From Volutella citrinella (Eukaryota; Ascomycota; Sordariomycetes; Hypocreales; Nectriaceae): 64,000 nucleotides of DNA. This document shows positions 11,573 through 23,327 of this stretch, in pieces. The position numbers and the translations under genes were made by a program. How positions within the stretch are numbered: the first letter of the stretch is position 1; the number at the start of each line of letters is the position of its first letter. Under the pieces are notes generated by a model that did not search any database, was not told the DNA's origin, and worked only from the letters and a program-made list of their open reading frames with translations. The DNA lies in contig JAWZSP010000006.1 in assembly GCA_034401135.1 (NCBI GenBank), forward strand, positions 3,472,001 to 3,536,000, in the 5' to 3' direction.

Positions 11573-14378
11573 CAACGATCCAGTGTTGGTGAACTGGTGG
11601 GCGCAAATCTACGCGATGCAGTTCTATTGAGATGATTCGATGTTGGACGAGGGACCCGAGGGAAAGACTGAATGGATGGTTGAGTCAAGGCCCATAAAAT
11701 GGTTGGAGTGGGTATGCTGCGCGTAAGTCTTGAAGTACGGCGTGAAAGTTGAACTCTACAGGACCAGCCCGCAATCTGAAAGTGCGATGTGAATGATCAA
11801 CAGACAGTGCGACAGGTTCGACTAGGTGGTATGGCTCGGATGGGGGACTGGGCTCGTACTTATGAAAGTCGGGACCTTTGATCCAACCTGGCGCTTCATC
11901 TTGACCAACACCATCTGCGCTATCCGGCGGTACCTACCTTACGAACCGAGATACATACACTGCACTCCAGCATTCAGCCCCCGCGCACTCGGGTCCTTGT
12001 CACCCGCAATGCATGGTGTCCCGATTTAACGTTGCGACCGACCAAACGCCATTGCGGGTGCCGCATTGATCCATGCAGGTGGCAGGGTTGATGGGATGGA
12101 TGGGCTGCTGTCACCCCATACATCGGTCTCCATCAGAACTGATCAATCATGGCTTCTGGCCAAGGAGAGCTTTGATCTTCAACGACAGCCGCCGAATCCA
12201 GAAACAGGTGTCAAGAAACCCGTCGGGCCGTTCCTTGCGTCTCTTGATTCGGATACCTCTTCGAGATCCGCAGATCAAAATGACCCTTCGTGGTTTAGGA
12301 GACGTACGATCCACAGACTTGGGCCTCGGGGACGCCAGTGATGCATGGGTGGAGTCAAATCTGACCTTCCACAACGGTCACTTGGCCATCAGCAGCCCAT
12401 CACAAGGCCGCTACTAGCAGGCTTCAGCGTCGCATATTGGACGTCGCGGAACCCGTGGCTGAGATGCATTCACAGACGACGTGAACTCTACGGAAGAAGA
12501 ATCTCTAGCCAATGCTGATGGCCCACGTGTACGATGTTCTCCCCTTGGAGCCGGCGTTTGGAACCTGCCAAGATGGCTATTCGGGACCAATACGTTGGTG
12601 CAGCTCTCGCTACTCCGTGTGCATCCATCGAGGTTCACGACATGACTGCAATTCTCTGGCTTTGACCGTGAAACAGATGTTTCTTGTGACATCGATCGAC
12701 CAAGGGCCCTGGTGTACATTCAAGCTGAGTGGGTTCGGGACCGGGCTCCTCAAAGCACCTAGCCGCCGATGGGCCACCTAGCTGCAGCACTCTACCCGGC
12801 CAAGCGCAGACAGGGACCCGAAGCCAGCAGGAATGGGAGGGGCGCGGAGTGAGTGCGGGATGGAAACTCCCCCAAAATTGAGGCTCAACTACGTCTGACC
12901 AGGGCCGGGAGAGTGTATCCCGGTAGCAGATTCATCCTGGAAGAGGCGGCATGCGAACCCCACCTCCTCGCACCTCCGAATGCTGCGACCTGTGGATTGA
13001 TTGTTCACACGTCCGTCTTCTCGCTTGACGCGGTGCATCACTGGAGGGGAAAAAAGTAAAGACATTCCAGCGCACCTGCGGCCATGCTTGAACCAACAAC
13101 GGAGCCGGCTATGGGTGGGCCCGCCCCGGCAGCCGAGCAAGATACCTCGTCAGATTCGAGTGTGACGCCGCCACTATCGGGGGTGGAGGGAGACGCGATG
13201 GTATCATTGGGAACCGGTGGTCTTCGGTCTGACGACCCCCCAATCCGCTTCGCCATTTGAGCCGTGAAGGGTGGTTGGCTGAATGCGACATGTTGGCTGT
13301 GATCCAAAAGCGGCCGCGCATCAACAGTCGTGCGGGCATCTAGACCTCAGAGGCGCCGGGGGCGGAGACGAGCCACGACATGGTGGGCCAGCCCTACCCG
13401 GTGAACGTTACAGCCGTCTTGTATTGGGCTATTCTAGGGGAAGAGAGGACGACAGCGGCAGCAGGATGGGGGCAGGGATAGCCAATACTATGCAATGGCA
13501 CTGATGTCAACGCCACCAAGGTGATTGGCATGACGGCGCAAGTGCATGAACCCCGTGGACACTATCGCTGACCATGCATTCCTAGGACGCAGTTTATCTC
13601 AGTCCGGTCGCTAACACTTGATATGTAGTATGTATCTGTCTATGCTACGTAGCAGGCCGCCTGCCGCGACGGCTCTGGATCCGCTCGGAATTATCGCGAC
13701 ACTGCTGATCGGTCTACCTCGGCTCTTCCGAGTTTCTTTCCCATCCTGACTCCTAGTATTGTAGTGCAATTCCATGATCCGACGCCATAAAGCAATCCTA
13801 GAAAAATCTCCAGCCTGGCATTGTGCTGTACGTCTTGATTTATTGCAACTAGTTATGCGTCGATCCCCGTTGTCGTTTACAACGTGGAATATCCCCCAAA
13901 GTGTCGAATAATGAGTCATTGTTGCCCCGGCTGCCACGGCCAATCCATGTTCGGGTACTTTTATGCAGCAATCATCGAATGCCTGGGCATGTGGGCATCT
14001 GGAGGTTGCACTGCATGTCTGGCGTGGAGTGCTCTACAGAGTAATCACTCAGCTCCATTGGTAATGAGATGAGGCTCTGCAAACTACTAGGACGAGCGCA
14101 TACTCTTCGATGAGTCAACGTATCGTCAATTTAGATTGGGCTTGGCGTTGTTCGTGATGAGTGACGAGTGGTACACAGGCTGATTAGCTGTGGCTGTTGG
14201 TTGGCCTTGCTCGTAAGCCACGGCGTCATCGGCTTCAGCGTGCTGGACTGAGTCGTTGCTCATTTATCTTGCATATCGAGCGTAGCTTATCGCGAACTCG
14301 ATGCTTGGTCCTCCATTCCTAGAAGGTACATGCTTTGCCCTTGATGGTGCTGTACCAGGAGCGAACTGTGCGTAGTTA
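11573..14378. other. Intergenic region, no convincing gene
   Basis: About 2.8 kb. A possible short upstream exon of the orphan-family gene may lie just beyond 11610, but I could not identify a matching donor. A 58-codon frame at 13084-13260 (+) has protein-like composition but no recognisable family. No repeat structure is seen. Confidence 0.4.
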
Positions 14379-16011
14379 CTACTCAGGATTGCATATTACT
14401 CTTGCCTTGGACAGTACGTTTCGATACTGGAGGTGGCCTCCGTTTTCATCGCCGTGCTTGATCACGCCCGGGAATGCGACGCATGATATCTCACGCGCCG
14501 TCAGTGCATCCTCGTCCTCGCCGCCGAGGTCCTCCATGGTGTCCGGCTCGAAGAGGACCTGCTGGTGGGGTAGGATGTCGGGCATGTAGACACGGAGAAG
14601 GGCCTTTTGCACGACGAGTAAACGAGACAATTCGACTGAGTTGTTGACGAGGACGCGCAGACCCGACTCGCGGGCATCTGAGGGTGTCGTGCCTGCTAGG
14701 GCGTCGAGAAGGCGGGTGATCTGCCGCATGACATCCTCCGTGGCGGCAGTGGTAGACTCAGCTAGCTGCGCGGGCGTGGCCTCGCGGCGGAAGAGGGTGA
14801 GAGTGGAGGACCGCCATTGGTTTACCTGCTCCTCCGAGGATGCTGCGTTGGCTCATCAGTGCTGCTCTAGCAGGGGGGGAAGGGGAAAGGGGAAAGGGGA
14901 AACGGTGGGGTGGTGCCGAGGCCCGGAGACATACTGTACAAGGTGAGCATCTTCTCCATCTGGCGGAACTGCTGCGTCTGTTCTTCGGAGAGGCCAAAGA
15001 AGTAGGCGTTGAAGACCCTGTTGACGAGGATCCTGCTCACGATGGACTGCAGGAGGTGCACCTTGGCGGTCTGCACCAGCTCCTCATACATCGGCACCAG
15101 CTCGTTCAGCTCAGCCAGCGTTGCCTCGTCTAGTTTCTCAATGTCTGTCGCCGGACAAGAGACAATTAGCCCCCCGGCCTCTACATGGCGGGTGCGGACA
15201 CGGGGCGAAACTCACCCAGCTTCGCTTTGCGAAAATTGACAATGACCCAGTTCTGCAGGCCGTTGCCCAGCCTCGTCATGCCGTCCCCGAACACCTCGTC
15301 GCTCGTCTGGCCGTCGGTGCGCGTGCTCGTGCTCACCCACTCCTTCAGGCCGCGCACCTGGCCGCGCAGCCTGCGGATCTCGTCGTCGCGATCCTTGAGC
15401 TCCCGGCGTAGCACCTCCCAGCCCTCCCGCAGCTCCTCACGCTCTGCCTCCCGGACATCGACTTCTGCGTGTAGGAGGCGCAGCTCCGTGTCGGTGCGCA
15501 GGAAGCGCTGGTTGAGGGCGCTGTGCTTGGCCTGCCAGAAGGTGGCCGTCTCACTCTCGTTCTGGCTCAGCCGGTCGAGCTCGCGGGTGAACTCGCGCTC
15601 CATGACGCCCATCTCCTGCTCGAGGTACGCGATGCGCTCGTCCTTCTCGCGCAGCTGGGCATCCTTTTCCTTCTCGCGCTCCTTGCGGTCCTTCTTGTCG
15701 CGGCGCTCGCGGCGCTCCTTGTCCCGATCCGACTCCCTGATGCTGCCGCTACGGCTGTTGCTCCCCAGGCTGGACCCCGCTCCCACCTCCTTGTCTTTTG
15801 AGGTCACTACGCCGCCGGCCGTCAACGGCACGCCGCCCTCGTGCGGCTCTTCTGGGGCCGTGGCGATGGCGGCGGACATCTGAGCCCGGGGCGGCGGCGC
15901 GGGCATGCTGTTGCGGTTGGGATTGGAGGCGGACGCCGACGTCGATCGGAGCGACGGTGGCCCGGAGGAGGGGCCGACGGAACCGGGACGGCGCTTCTCG
16001 GAGGAGTTCAT
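14379..16011 (-). CDS. Coiled-coil protein of unknown function
   Basis: Three exons (16011-15216, 15144-14935, 14842-14379; introns 71 and 92 bp) encode 489 residues. Residues 1-85 are Ser/Pro/Ala-rich and disordered. Residues about 88-240 are highly charged heptad-like sequence (DKERRERRDKKDRKE, LEQEMGVMEREFTREL, EVLRRELKDRDDEIRRL) and should form a long coiled coil. The rest is a conserved-looking helical region with LQNWVIVNFRKAKLG, HLLQSIVSRILVNRVF and FFGLSEEQTQQFRQME. The reading frame is preserved through both introns, which supports the model. I recognise this as a conserved filamentous-fungal protein type but know no function. A structural or cytoskeletal scaffold is plausible, not shown. 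Confidence 0.8.
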
Positions 16012-16966
16012 GGTTCGGGTCGGGGATGGGACAGGTCAAGGTTCATTCAATGGAAGCTGTCTAGGTAGGTACTAGTAAGCAAACAGCTCGTCGTCGTCAG
16101 GTCGGAATAGTAGTGGCGGGGTCGGGAGCCAGACGGGGCTGGTTTGGCATGGTGGTTGCAGGCGGCGAGCGCGCAATACCGAGAGACTGCTGCTGCAAAC
16201 GAGGGAGCCGATGGGTTTGCTGGGCAATGGGTTGTGGAACGGGGTCGACGAGGAGTTATGAGAGGAGAGCGGTGCCAGCTCATCCACGTGTACGTGTACA
16301 CACACACGAAGCTGATGATTTGGAATTGGAAACCAATGTCGTTGCCTGGAGGGGCGGTGCACTGGACTGGCACCTGCCCGGGCACCAGCGGGCCCGTCCG
16401 CTAATACTGGGGACGGGAGGTACCTAAGGTAGGTAAGCGATGGGAGGGTTGCCCCCCAGTTTGATCAGCACCTGGCTGGGGTCGCAGTGGGGCAGGCTTC
16501 GACACTGGTAAGCCAGTGGAGTGACCACAACTCCAAGCAACTCAAAGGCATATATTCCCCGAGGTTTACATGCATACACTTACAACAGCATAGATGCCTA
16601 CCTAGATAGCCAAGAGGTGGGGTGGGTTGCAATTGTTCACAGGGTGTGTCTTTCTTTCTTTCATATGCATCACGCTGGACAACTGTCTACCTGCCCACAT
16701 ATCCCATGCTGCTTGGTGGCTGTTTTGTTCATGCCGTCGAACCATCTCTGCCTGGGCTTTTCTCTCCAGCCGCGTCTATGGATGCCTCTCCGCCCGAAAA
16801 GCGAGTGATGACTGCCTCTCGCATCGTCGAAATCACGGTGCCTAATCCAGAGATCCATGCCCTCTCGCACCCCCCCTAGGCCGCAGCTTTCCGCTCGAAA
16901 TGATTGGGCCAGCCCAGTCGAGACGGCATCTTGCAGACGGCCGACGTCCGTCCCGTGGTTCTCCGT
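16012..16966. other. Intergenic region
   Basis: Promoter side of the coiled-coil gene and 3' side of the AKAP7-like gene. A TACCTAAGGTAGGTA-like element occurs at about 16420-16434 and a related CTAGGTAGGTAC at 16060-16071. Such palindromic tetramers are common in Sordariomycete intergenic DNA. No gene is seen. Confidence 0.4.
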
Positions 16967-17722
16967 CTACACGCTGACCTCGGCCTCGACGATATAGGCC
17001 TCGTCGTCTGTCCCTTCAATCTTCTTCGCACCCATGCGGCAGATTGCCACCTTTTCCACGGGCATGTCCTCGACCCACGTGTATCCGTCATACTGGCTGA
17101 TCATGTCTCGAGCATCCAGCGTCAGCCTGTCTCGCTGGTTCCCTCGGCCGCCTCTGGAGCCTCCTCTGGAGCCTGCCCCCCTACTGCTCCTGCTCCCGCC
17201 GCGCACGTAGATGGTGTTGATGATGGTGGCGTGGAGCAGGAGCGGCCTCTCCTCCTCGGCCATCAGCCCGGCCTGTTGGAACGCCGCCCGGATCTGTTCA
17301 CAGAAGCGATACAAGATGCCTTCGGAGTCCTCTGGCGGCGCGTAGAGCACCGTAGTCCGCTCAGCCGCCTGCATAGCTTGAAGTCCTTTGATCGAGATGG
17401 AGAGGCCCTCCTTGCTTTGGCTCGCCGGGCTCGCCGGCGCTGTGTTCCCTCGCACACTCACCCTAGCCGTCGCCAGCATCTCTCGTAGGCGCAGGCCCTT
17501 GAGAAGCGCAACGGCCCGGGCCACGCCAGACCCGTCGTCGTCCTTCAGGCTCATCACGCCGAGCGTTAGGTGCAACGTGCCAGGTGGGCGTACCGCGTCG
17601 CCTGGGATGGCATAGCTCAAGGGACTCGTCACATCGGCGCGGAAGGCCGCCAAGCTGCGTGAGAGTTGCGCCCCAGCGAGCGGGATGCAGACGAAGTGCG
17701 TCGGAGATAGCCGTGAACCCAT
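16967..17722 (-). CDS. AKAP7/ASCC1-like 2H phosphoesterase-fold protein
   Basis: Single-exon gene, 251 residues. It has the two signature motifs of 2H phosphoesterases (the 2'-5' RNA ligase-like superfamily): HLTLGV at 51-56 and HATIIN at 164-169, that is, H-x-T twice with the expected spacing. The opening THFVCIPL is also typical of the AKAP7 nuclear-localisation-signal domain family, which includes ASCC1. These proteins act on or bind RNA 2',3'-cyclic or 2'-5' linked phosphates. An insert at about 173-198 is rich in Arg-Gly-Gly and Ser-Arg-Gly, an RNA-binding type composition. The C-terminus VEKVAICRMGAK is the last beta strand of the fold. Nuclear location and an RNA-repair or processing role are inferred from the family. 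Confidence 0.85.
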   Translation of the reverse strand: MGSRLSPTHFVCIPLAGAQLSRSLAAFRADVTSPLSYAIPGDAVRPPGTLHLTLGVMSLKDDDGSGVARAVALLKGLRLREMLATARVSVRGNTAPASPASQSKEGLSISIKGLQAMQAAERTTVLYAPPEDSEGILYRFCEQIRAAFQQAGLMAEEERPLLLHATIINTIYVRGGSRSSRGAGSRGGSRGGRGNQRDRLTLDARDMISQYDGYTWVEDMPVEKVAICRMGAKKIEGTDDEAYIVEAEVSV

Positions 17723-18077
17723 AGCGCCTGAGCCTTGTTGCTGAAGCGCTGGTGTGGGTAGTGGTCAGGGAGTTCTGAGGACAGGTCTGCGCGCCTTGAA
17801 AGTTGACCTGATCTTGCGGAATTGTTGATATGTAGTTGGTGTTGAAGGTGTGCACAGTTCGTTCACTTGACAGGCTGACACTGACACCACCTATAACGCC
17901 TACTCTAAACCACTAACCTAACAACTGTTACCCTATAACTCCATGATAACCCTAACCCTGCCCGCCGGGCAGGACAGGGCTACAACTCGTGCGTGAAGCT
18001 GGGCTAGTGAGTGTCGGAGGCATCCGGCACCGCTGTTGACCCTTTCTCATCTTTTTCCATACAGCCAAGTTGATTCA
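17723..18077. other. Divergent intergenic region
   Basis: Between the AKAP7-like start and a small plus-strand frame. It contains an acceptor-like pyrimidine tract ending in TACAG near 18064, and a two-unit telomere-like AACCCTAACCCT at 17948-17959 that is too short to mean much. Confidence 0.4.
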
Positions 18078-18308
18078 ATGGACCAAATCTTTGGCCCTGG
18101 GGCATTATCAAAATTATTTACGGCCAAGATCGGCCTGTTCCCTTTCAACGATAGCGAAAGAGAGCTTGAAAAAGGTCTAACAGCAATTGCGCCCGATATT
18201 GATATCGCACTGGCGGATATCAATATACCACTCCAGGCTAGGATTAACAGGAGCGCCATGATCGAGTTCGGGAATGGCAAGGGCGACAAATCCAAGACTA
18301 CAAAATAA
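18078..18308 (+). CDS. Small hypothetical protein, possibly a gene remnant
   Basis: ATG at 18078 opens a 76-residue frame beginning MDQIFGPGALSKLF with protein-like composition, unlike surrounding random frames. The middle is acidic and hydrophobic (LTAIAPDIDIALADINIPL). The end reads RSAMIEFGNGKG, then a Lys-rich tail. The frame is also open upstream to an acceptor-like TACAG, so it could be the last exon of a longer gene whose 5' part I cannot find. The Ala-x-hydrophobic-x-Phe-Gly-Asn pattern recalls, faintly, the core of HET-s-type amyloid repeats. One weak copy is not enough to assign it. It may be an orphan gene, a remnant or chance. Confidence 0.3.
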   Translation: MDQIFGPGALSKLFTAKIGLFPFNDSERELEKGLTAIAPDIDIALADINIPLQARINRSAMIEFGNGKGDKSKTTK

Positions 18309-19185
18309 GAGTCATCCAGCCCAGGCATCAACTAGTAGTCTTGAAGAAGCAATTTGACAGGGAGCGATTTGGGTTCTTTAATCTTCTCGAATTACATGAA
18401 CGAAACTTGGATTCAAGATCGACTATGTTGTCGAGCTGTGATGAATCAAGGTTCCTGCACCATGAAAGGAAAACACCACGTTGGGCTGGTAACAAGCTTT
18501 ACTGTACAACTCTGATAGGCACATACGTTGAATCGTTGTTCATTTACTGCTAGTGCTTGCCTCGTTCAGAGGCGACTGGGAATTTCCAGTCAGACACTGT
18601 TGACCGTTACCAGACTGCTTCTGCAAAAAACGATGCCGTCAAGAACTAGCACTCTGCTCAAAAGCCAGACGAGCAGACAATTCTACATACAGTACGGCGT
18701 AGTCCGCACTGGTTCAGGGAACACAGAGGGAACCAGCCGTAGAGAGGCCAAGATGCCCGCGGACTCTCCGCTGACTTGCTTCATCAGATACCGGGACCTC
18801 CTTCTTCATCCCACCTAACAGGGGCTTTTTTTTTAGCCAAGCTCGCTCACCCTCTGCCCATAATGGATGCTGGACCAAGGTGACATATCCACGGCGACAC
18901 TCAACCTCAATCTATCATCCCCTCCTTCTGTTTCCACCAAATGATTTCGAAAGTAAATAGGGTATTTTGACGTTGTGAATTTCGACGTCCGAAAGACAAA
19001 TGAGACATCGAACCGCATATGCTACCCCATCGGCCAGTGCTCAACAAGAATGCATCACCACGAATACGATCCAGGTGTTTGCGATGCGTCGTCCTTAAAT
19101 GCCGCGTGCGAATTCGAATTCCGATTCCGATTCCGATGCGGCTGCGACTGCAGCTTCGTTCTGCCGACCAAGGGTATCCTTGACC
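18309..19185. other. Intergenic region
   Basis: AT-richer than average. Two further frames (18341-18553 and 18528-18818, +) show no family resemblance. A run of eight T occurs at about 18828-18835. An ATTCCG microsatellite lies just before the YPD1 stop. Confidence 0.4.
19118..19135. repeat. Microsatellite (ATTCCG)3
   Basis: Three perfect direct copies of a hexamer in the YPD1 3' flank. Confidence 0.8.
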
Positions 19186-19764
19186 TTAGTCGAAGAACTT
19201 CTTCAGGGCCGACTCGACCTCATCGTAATCTTCCTTGACAACTTTGAGCACTTCAGTAATGAGGTCGAGGCATTTTTCGCTGTCCTTGAGGTCGGAGCCG
19301 TCGAGCTTCTCGTTCTTGCCATATCTCTGAATCTTTTCGCAGCCGTCCTGGACCTTGCTTAGTCCTAGGGTAGCAGAGGATCCTTTCAAAAAGTGGCCAA
19401 GGGAGGAGAGCTTGATCAGATCCTTTTCTTCCCTGATCAAAATTGTCAGTCTGGTCACCCCAAACTCGTCGACAAGGGCCAGGCGCGAAGACCCAAGATC
19501 GTAGGAAATACGCACAAGGCTGTATCCATTTCTGAGAAGGTCTGCTCCGCTTGCTCGAAGAAGCCAAACACGATACTCTTGCTGAACTCTCTCTCCTCTT
19601 CATCATCGTCCATCTCGAGGATTTGCTCAAACGTGCTGATATCTACTCCATAGTCGCCAAGCTTGGTGAGAGACAAGGTCGAATCCTATTGCCCCAACAT
19701 TAGAGGGAGCCCGTCAGTCTGGGGCGCAAAGCGAGGCACCCACCTTCTCTTCGGCTGGTGACAT
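19186..19764 (-). CDS. YPD1: Histidine-containing phosphotransfer protein Ypd1
   Basis: Three exons (19764-19744, 19685-19516, 19432-19186; introns 58 and 83 bp) encode 145 residues. It is the HPt intermediate of fungal multistep phosphorelays. It takes phosphate from the receiver domain of hybrid histidine kinases and passes it to the response regulators Ssk1 and Skn7, controlling the HOG osmotic and oxidative stress pathways. The phosphorylated His77 sits in the signature LGHFLKGSSATLG. The helices before (ILEMDDDEEEREFSKSI, FFEQAEQTFSEMD) and after (CEKIQRYGKNE) match the four-helix bundle of the family. The first exon is only seven codons, and splicing it gives an in-frame MSPAEEK start. 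The second junction gives DTAL|EEKDL, in register with other Ypd1 proteins. Usually a single essential gene. Confidence 0.93.
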
Positions 19765-21208
19765 GGTGGTTTCGTTTAGTTGTGTTGGCGCGAGAGCAAG
19801 GGAGCTTCGTTCAAGGCAGGGAGCGGGGTGTTGATAGCAGATTTGTATCCTGATGCCGAGTTAGAATCTCAGATGAGGTAGAAAGAGATGGCTAAGACCC
19901 AGGCTGTTGGTAGGGACAGCAAGGGGGGTTAGGGAAGACAGGAACAATGGCGTTGCGCTGGGCAGCCACCGGGCGAGGGCTGAGAGAACGGGTTAAGTCC
20001 CAACGCAGGGTCTCAAGACCGCACTCAGACAGCAGAAGCAATGCCTTGGTGGATATTGGATATTGGGTGGCACTGAGTAGTACCTTTGGTCACTTTCGGA
20101 GAGCTTCTGTGGAGGGGCAGGAGGGGTATTCCAAACTGCGCAAGGGGGGGCGGCCAGTTGACGGCACGAGGGAGGGGCAAAGCAGGTGGTTCTCGTGCAC
20201 TTCCCGACTCTCGGTATGCGCAGGGCTCTGTATCTGGACAGAATGGTACGGTGGTGACGGGGAGATGTCGGGGTTCTGGCAGGTAGGGTAGGTTTGGGTG
20301 TTTGGACGTGACGGACGTGTGCAAATCAAGCAGGTCTTAGGGAGGGGCAGAGCAGCAATGGCGAGTAGAACAGGCACACACCACTACACCAAGCCCCGCC
20401 CGACTGGCAGAAAGCAGTGGAAGTGGCACGCAACCACACGCCTCGCCTTACAAGAGCAGCCAAGACCCGGCCCAAGCTACACCCAGCGGAGCACGGGTGG
20501 GGTTGGGCTAAGGACGCAGGGCGTCGTGGTCGTAGCGCAGCCGTGGGCGAGAGATGGCGTGCACCAGCAACATGGACAGGGCCACAGCCGGCGCCCCGAG
20601 GCGGTGGGATATTGGGGGTGACGGGGAGACGGGGACGAAGAGCGAGTGCGAGTGAGAGATTTGCAACAGGCGGCCTGGGAGGAGAATAATGACAACAAAC
20701 GAGACGAGACATCCAGTCACGGGCCAGTGCCATCGCATTCGAGCGAGAAGCAGCTGGGTGGCCGAGATCCTGGCGATTCTTACCTAAGGTGGCGGGGCCT
20801 CCTGACGAGAGAGAGTTGCTGGCGCAAGACCGCAACGCAAAATGGGGTTCGATCGTGGTTGCGTTGTTGCTGATGTGGACAGAGAGTGGCCTTTGTGCGT
20901 GGGCGCGAGACTATCGTATTGGAAAGGTGATTGAGAGTGCGAGAGCTGGCGGGAGATCCCGAGACTGGTGGTCCTGGCTTGACTGACGACAGTGGCTGAT
21001 ATAGCGCCAGAAGGCCCAAAACGTCTGGAATGTGCAGCACCAACGGTAGTTGTGTGGGGTCTTTGGCGGCGGGCTAAAGCCAGGAGGCTGGCTGTGGTTG
21101 GTAAGATTTGTGTTGACAGGGTACGCAAGCTGGGAGATAGAAAGAGGATGAAGAAGTATTGTGAGTACTCAGTTTTAGTTGTAGAGTAGTACTAGTCGCA
21201 GCAGGGAC

Positions 21209-21298
21209 GGGAGAGGGGGAGAGGAAGAGGAGGGAGGAGGGAGGAAAGGAGGAGGAGGAGGAGGAGGAGGAGAGAAGAGAAGCGGGAGGAGAGGAGAA
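21209..21298 (-). promoter_or_regulatory. Polypyrimidine promoter-type tract (minus strand)
   Basis: On the minus strand this is an almost pure CT run (one G) with CTCCTC repeats. Fungal promoters often carry such tracts just upstream of transcription starts. Its position 1.4 kb before the YPD1 ATG suggests a long leader or an unseen noncoding transcript. Confidence 0.35.
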
Positions 21299-23020
21299 CC
21301 AACGGGAGGCGGCCGGAGCTGGGGCCGAATGTCAAAGTCTCGGTGTGAGGATTCGATGGCGGGCAGTCACTCGACAGCTTCCAGTACCCTCGCTAGGAAA
21401 TTGCTGGGAAGGCAGGAAGCTGCTTTGTAGGGGGGTCGGCCCCTCCTCTCTCTGTTTGCCCATGGGCATGGCATGGCTGGCTAGGAGGTGTCCCCTTGAC
21501 GACTTTTGCCTACCATTATTACTAGCGGTAGGTCGGCGGCGCGCAGTCGAGTCGTCCCAAGATTACGTCGATGCTGCGGGAGCCCAGAGGAGCGGGGCAG
21601 TTGCATCATTGGACCCAGCTCGAAGGGTCGGGGGAGGTGAGAGGGGCCAGGGCTTGCTAATAAGATGCCAAAGTGCCAAATGGGTCCCAAGACTGGCCTC
21701 CTCCTGCCTGGACTCTGGTCTTGTTGTTGTCAAGCCTTGAGCCGCGGTAAATCGATAGCTCCCACGATACCATCCGCGGCTCACAGCTGCGCAGTCGATC
21801 GCTCATTGATGTCCTGAACCCCGACTTCCTTGTGCTCCCGCCGCACAGCTGTGACCTCATAGTACGTAGCAGCGGTCGCTGGGGGGTGGACTGTGCGACC
21901 CATGACGCCAACGAGGATGGGCGGCAAGGGGAACCCTTCCCCATCTCCGGGTCACGGCCGCTGCCTCCTGGAGTCCTGGTAGGCTCTGTACGTACCGCGC
22001 AGCCTGCCATGTCAGTGCCACGCGACAAGACGACACTACCCGTCCTCCGCGGCATGCTCAGACCAGCCCCCCTGGAGGTTGGAGAGAGCCCGGGATTCGA
22101 GATTGCTCGCAAAAGCAAACGAAACCTTCCTAAGCCTGCAACAGAGGCGGAAGTAGCCATCCATCCGACCTGACCGCTGGCGTCTTCATCCTCGTCAGCC
22201 GCGGCGGCTAGGTCCACGGTGGTCTGAGATGATGTCTCCGCGCGTGGTGGTAAAATTTGTCGGCCTATACAGTAGCGCACCGCGAATGTGGCACTCGCCC
22301 GCCCACTAGCCCCGAACTATCGTCGTCCAAGCCAGCATTAAGGCACCAGGCTGCCACAAGCATTTCAGGCCAGCATTGTGAGTCGTGCCACTATGGGTTT
22401 TGGTGCTGAGCGAGTCAACTCCTGATTGAGGAGATGCGATGGGGAAGCCGAAGCGTGTGCTATCGACATAATTAGCAATAGGAGGCGTTGCCGGGCTCAG
22501 TCAGGCTCTTGGGACAGAGCAGCTCCTGCATCCAGTCATAACCACGCAGCTCAGCACCGTAAAGAGGACATTGATAGCCGGTTTGCCCTCGGGTGCTGCT
22601 GATGTGGCCGAGATTCAGGCATGTGCAGTACCGGTATTTCACAAGCGACAATCGGACAGTGTGCCGTTTCTCTGAATCCCATGTTTTCAGGAGGCTCACC
22701 GAGGCGGATTTTATCCGCTTAGCAAACATCTGGAATTTTAGAAGGTGTGCCGGGTCTGCACTTGCCTTCCCCAGGCATTACAGCACGTCCGCATGCACTA
22801 CCAACTAGCCCAGTCCCAGCGGCCATGGGACGGGAGGCAGGAACGAACGAGGTCCTAACTGGCTTGGGCAGGTCCTCCCTGGAATCGAGCAAGATGCGCT
22901 ACGTGACACAAGCTCTCCATCAGGCCGCTCTTACCCCACAACACAACCAAAAACCACCACTCACAGGAACACGCGCCCACCCAGTATTATGCCTACGGCA
23001 GCACAATATCACATCACAAC

Positions 23021-23050
23021 CTCCACGCACCTCCACGCACCTCCACGCAC
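23021..23050. repeat. Tandem repeat, 3 x 10 bp
   Basis: Three perfect copies of CTCCACGCAC in intergenic DNA. Confidence 0.85.
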
Positions 23051-23313
23051 TGGGTTCGGCCCTGGGTACAATCATAAAAGAAAACATGCGAGCAGGCAAG
23101 GCCCTGCCATCTCGCACTCGATTGGTTGTCATTTGAATTTCCTTCACCTCTGGTCCCGCTCTAGATGATCTCATCCACCCACACCACCCCTTGTTGCTCA
23201 TGAGCAGTCCAGGTGCGAGGATGAACATGTGCCATCCATCCACAACTGGGAACAGGAGACCTGCTCCATACTGGGAAATCTTTCCCCAGGAGGCGGACTT
23301 CCCGCCCCGTACA

Positions 23314-23327
23314 AACACACACACACA
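23314..23327. repeat. (AC)n microsatellite
   Basis: Short dinucleotide run in the gene-poor region. Confidence 0.8.

Noticed and set aside
11809..11822. GGTTCGACTAGG-like tRNA B-box
   Set aside because: No matching A-box or cloverleaf arms could be drawn around it.
13084..13260. 58-codon plus-strand frame, Pro/Ser/Asp-rich
   Set aside because: Composition is protein-like but there is no homology cue, no splice partner and no promoter feature; too weak to call.
17948..17959. Telomere-like AACCCTAACCCT
   Set aside because: Only two units. A similar two-unit stretch occurs at 46838-46850; both are expected by chance in 64 kb and there is no array.
20326..20835. 169-codon minus-strand frame
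   Set aside because: Pro/Arg/Cys-rich composition follows from local GC content, and a good intron donor within it suggests leader sequence rather than coding.
21657..22280. 207-codon minus-strand frame
   Set aside because: Low conservation cues, Arg/Ser/Gly-rich, and competing frames of similar quality on the other strand.
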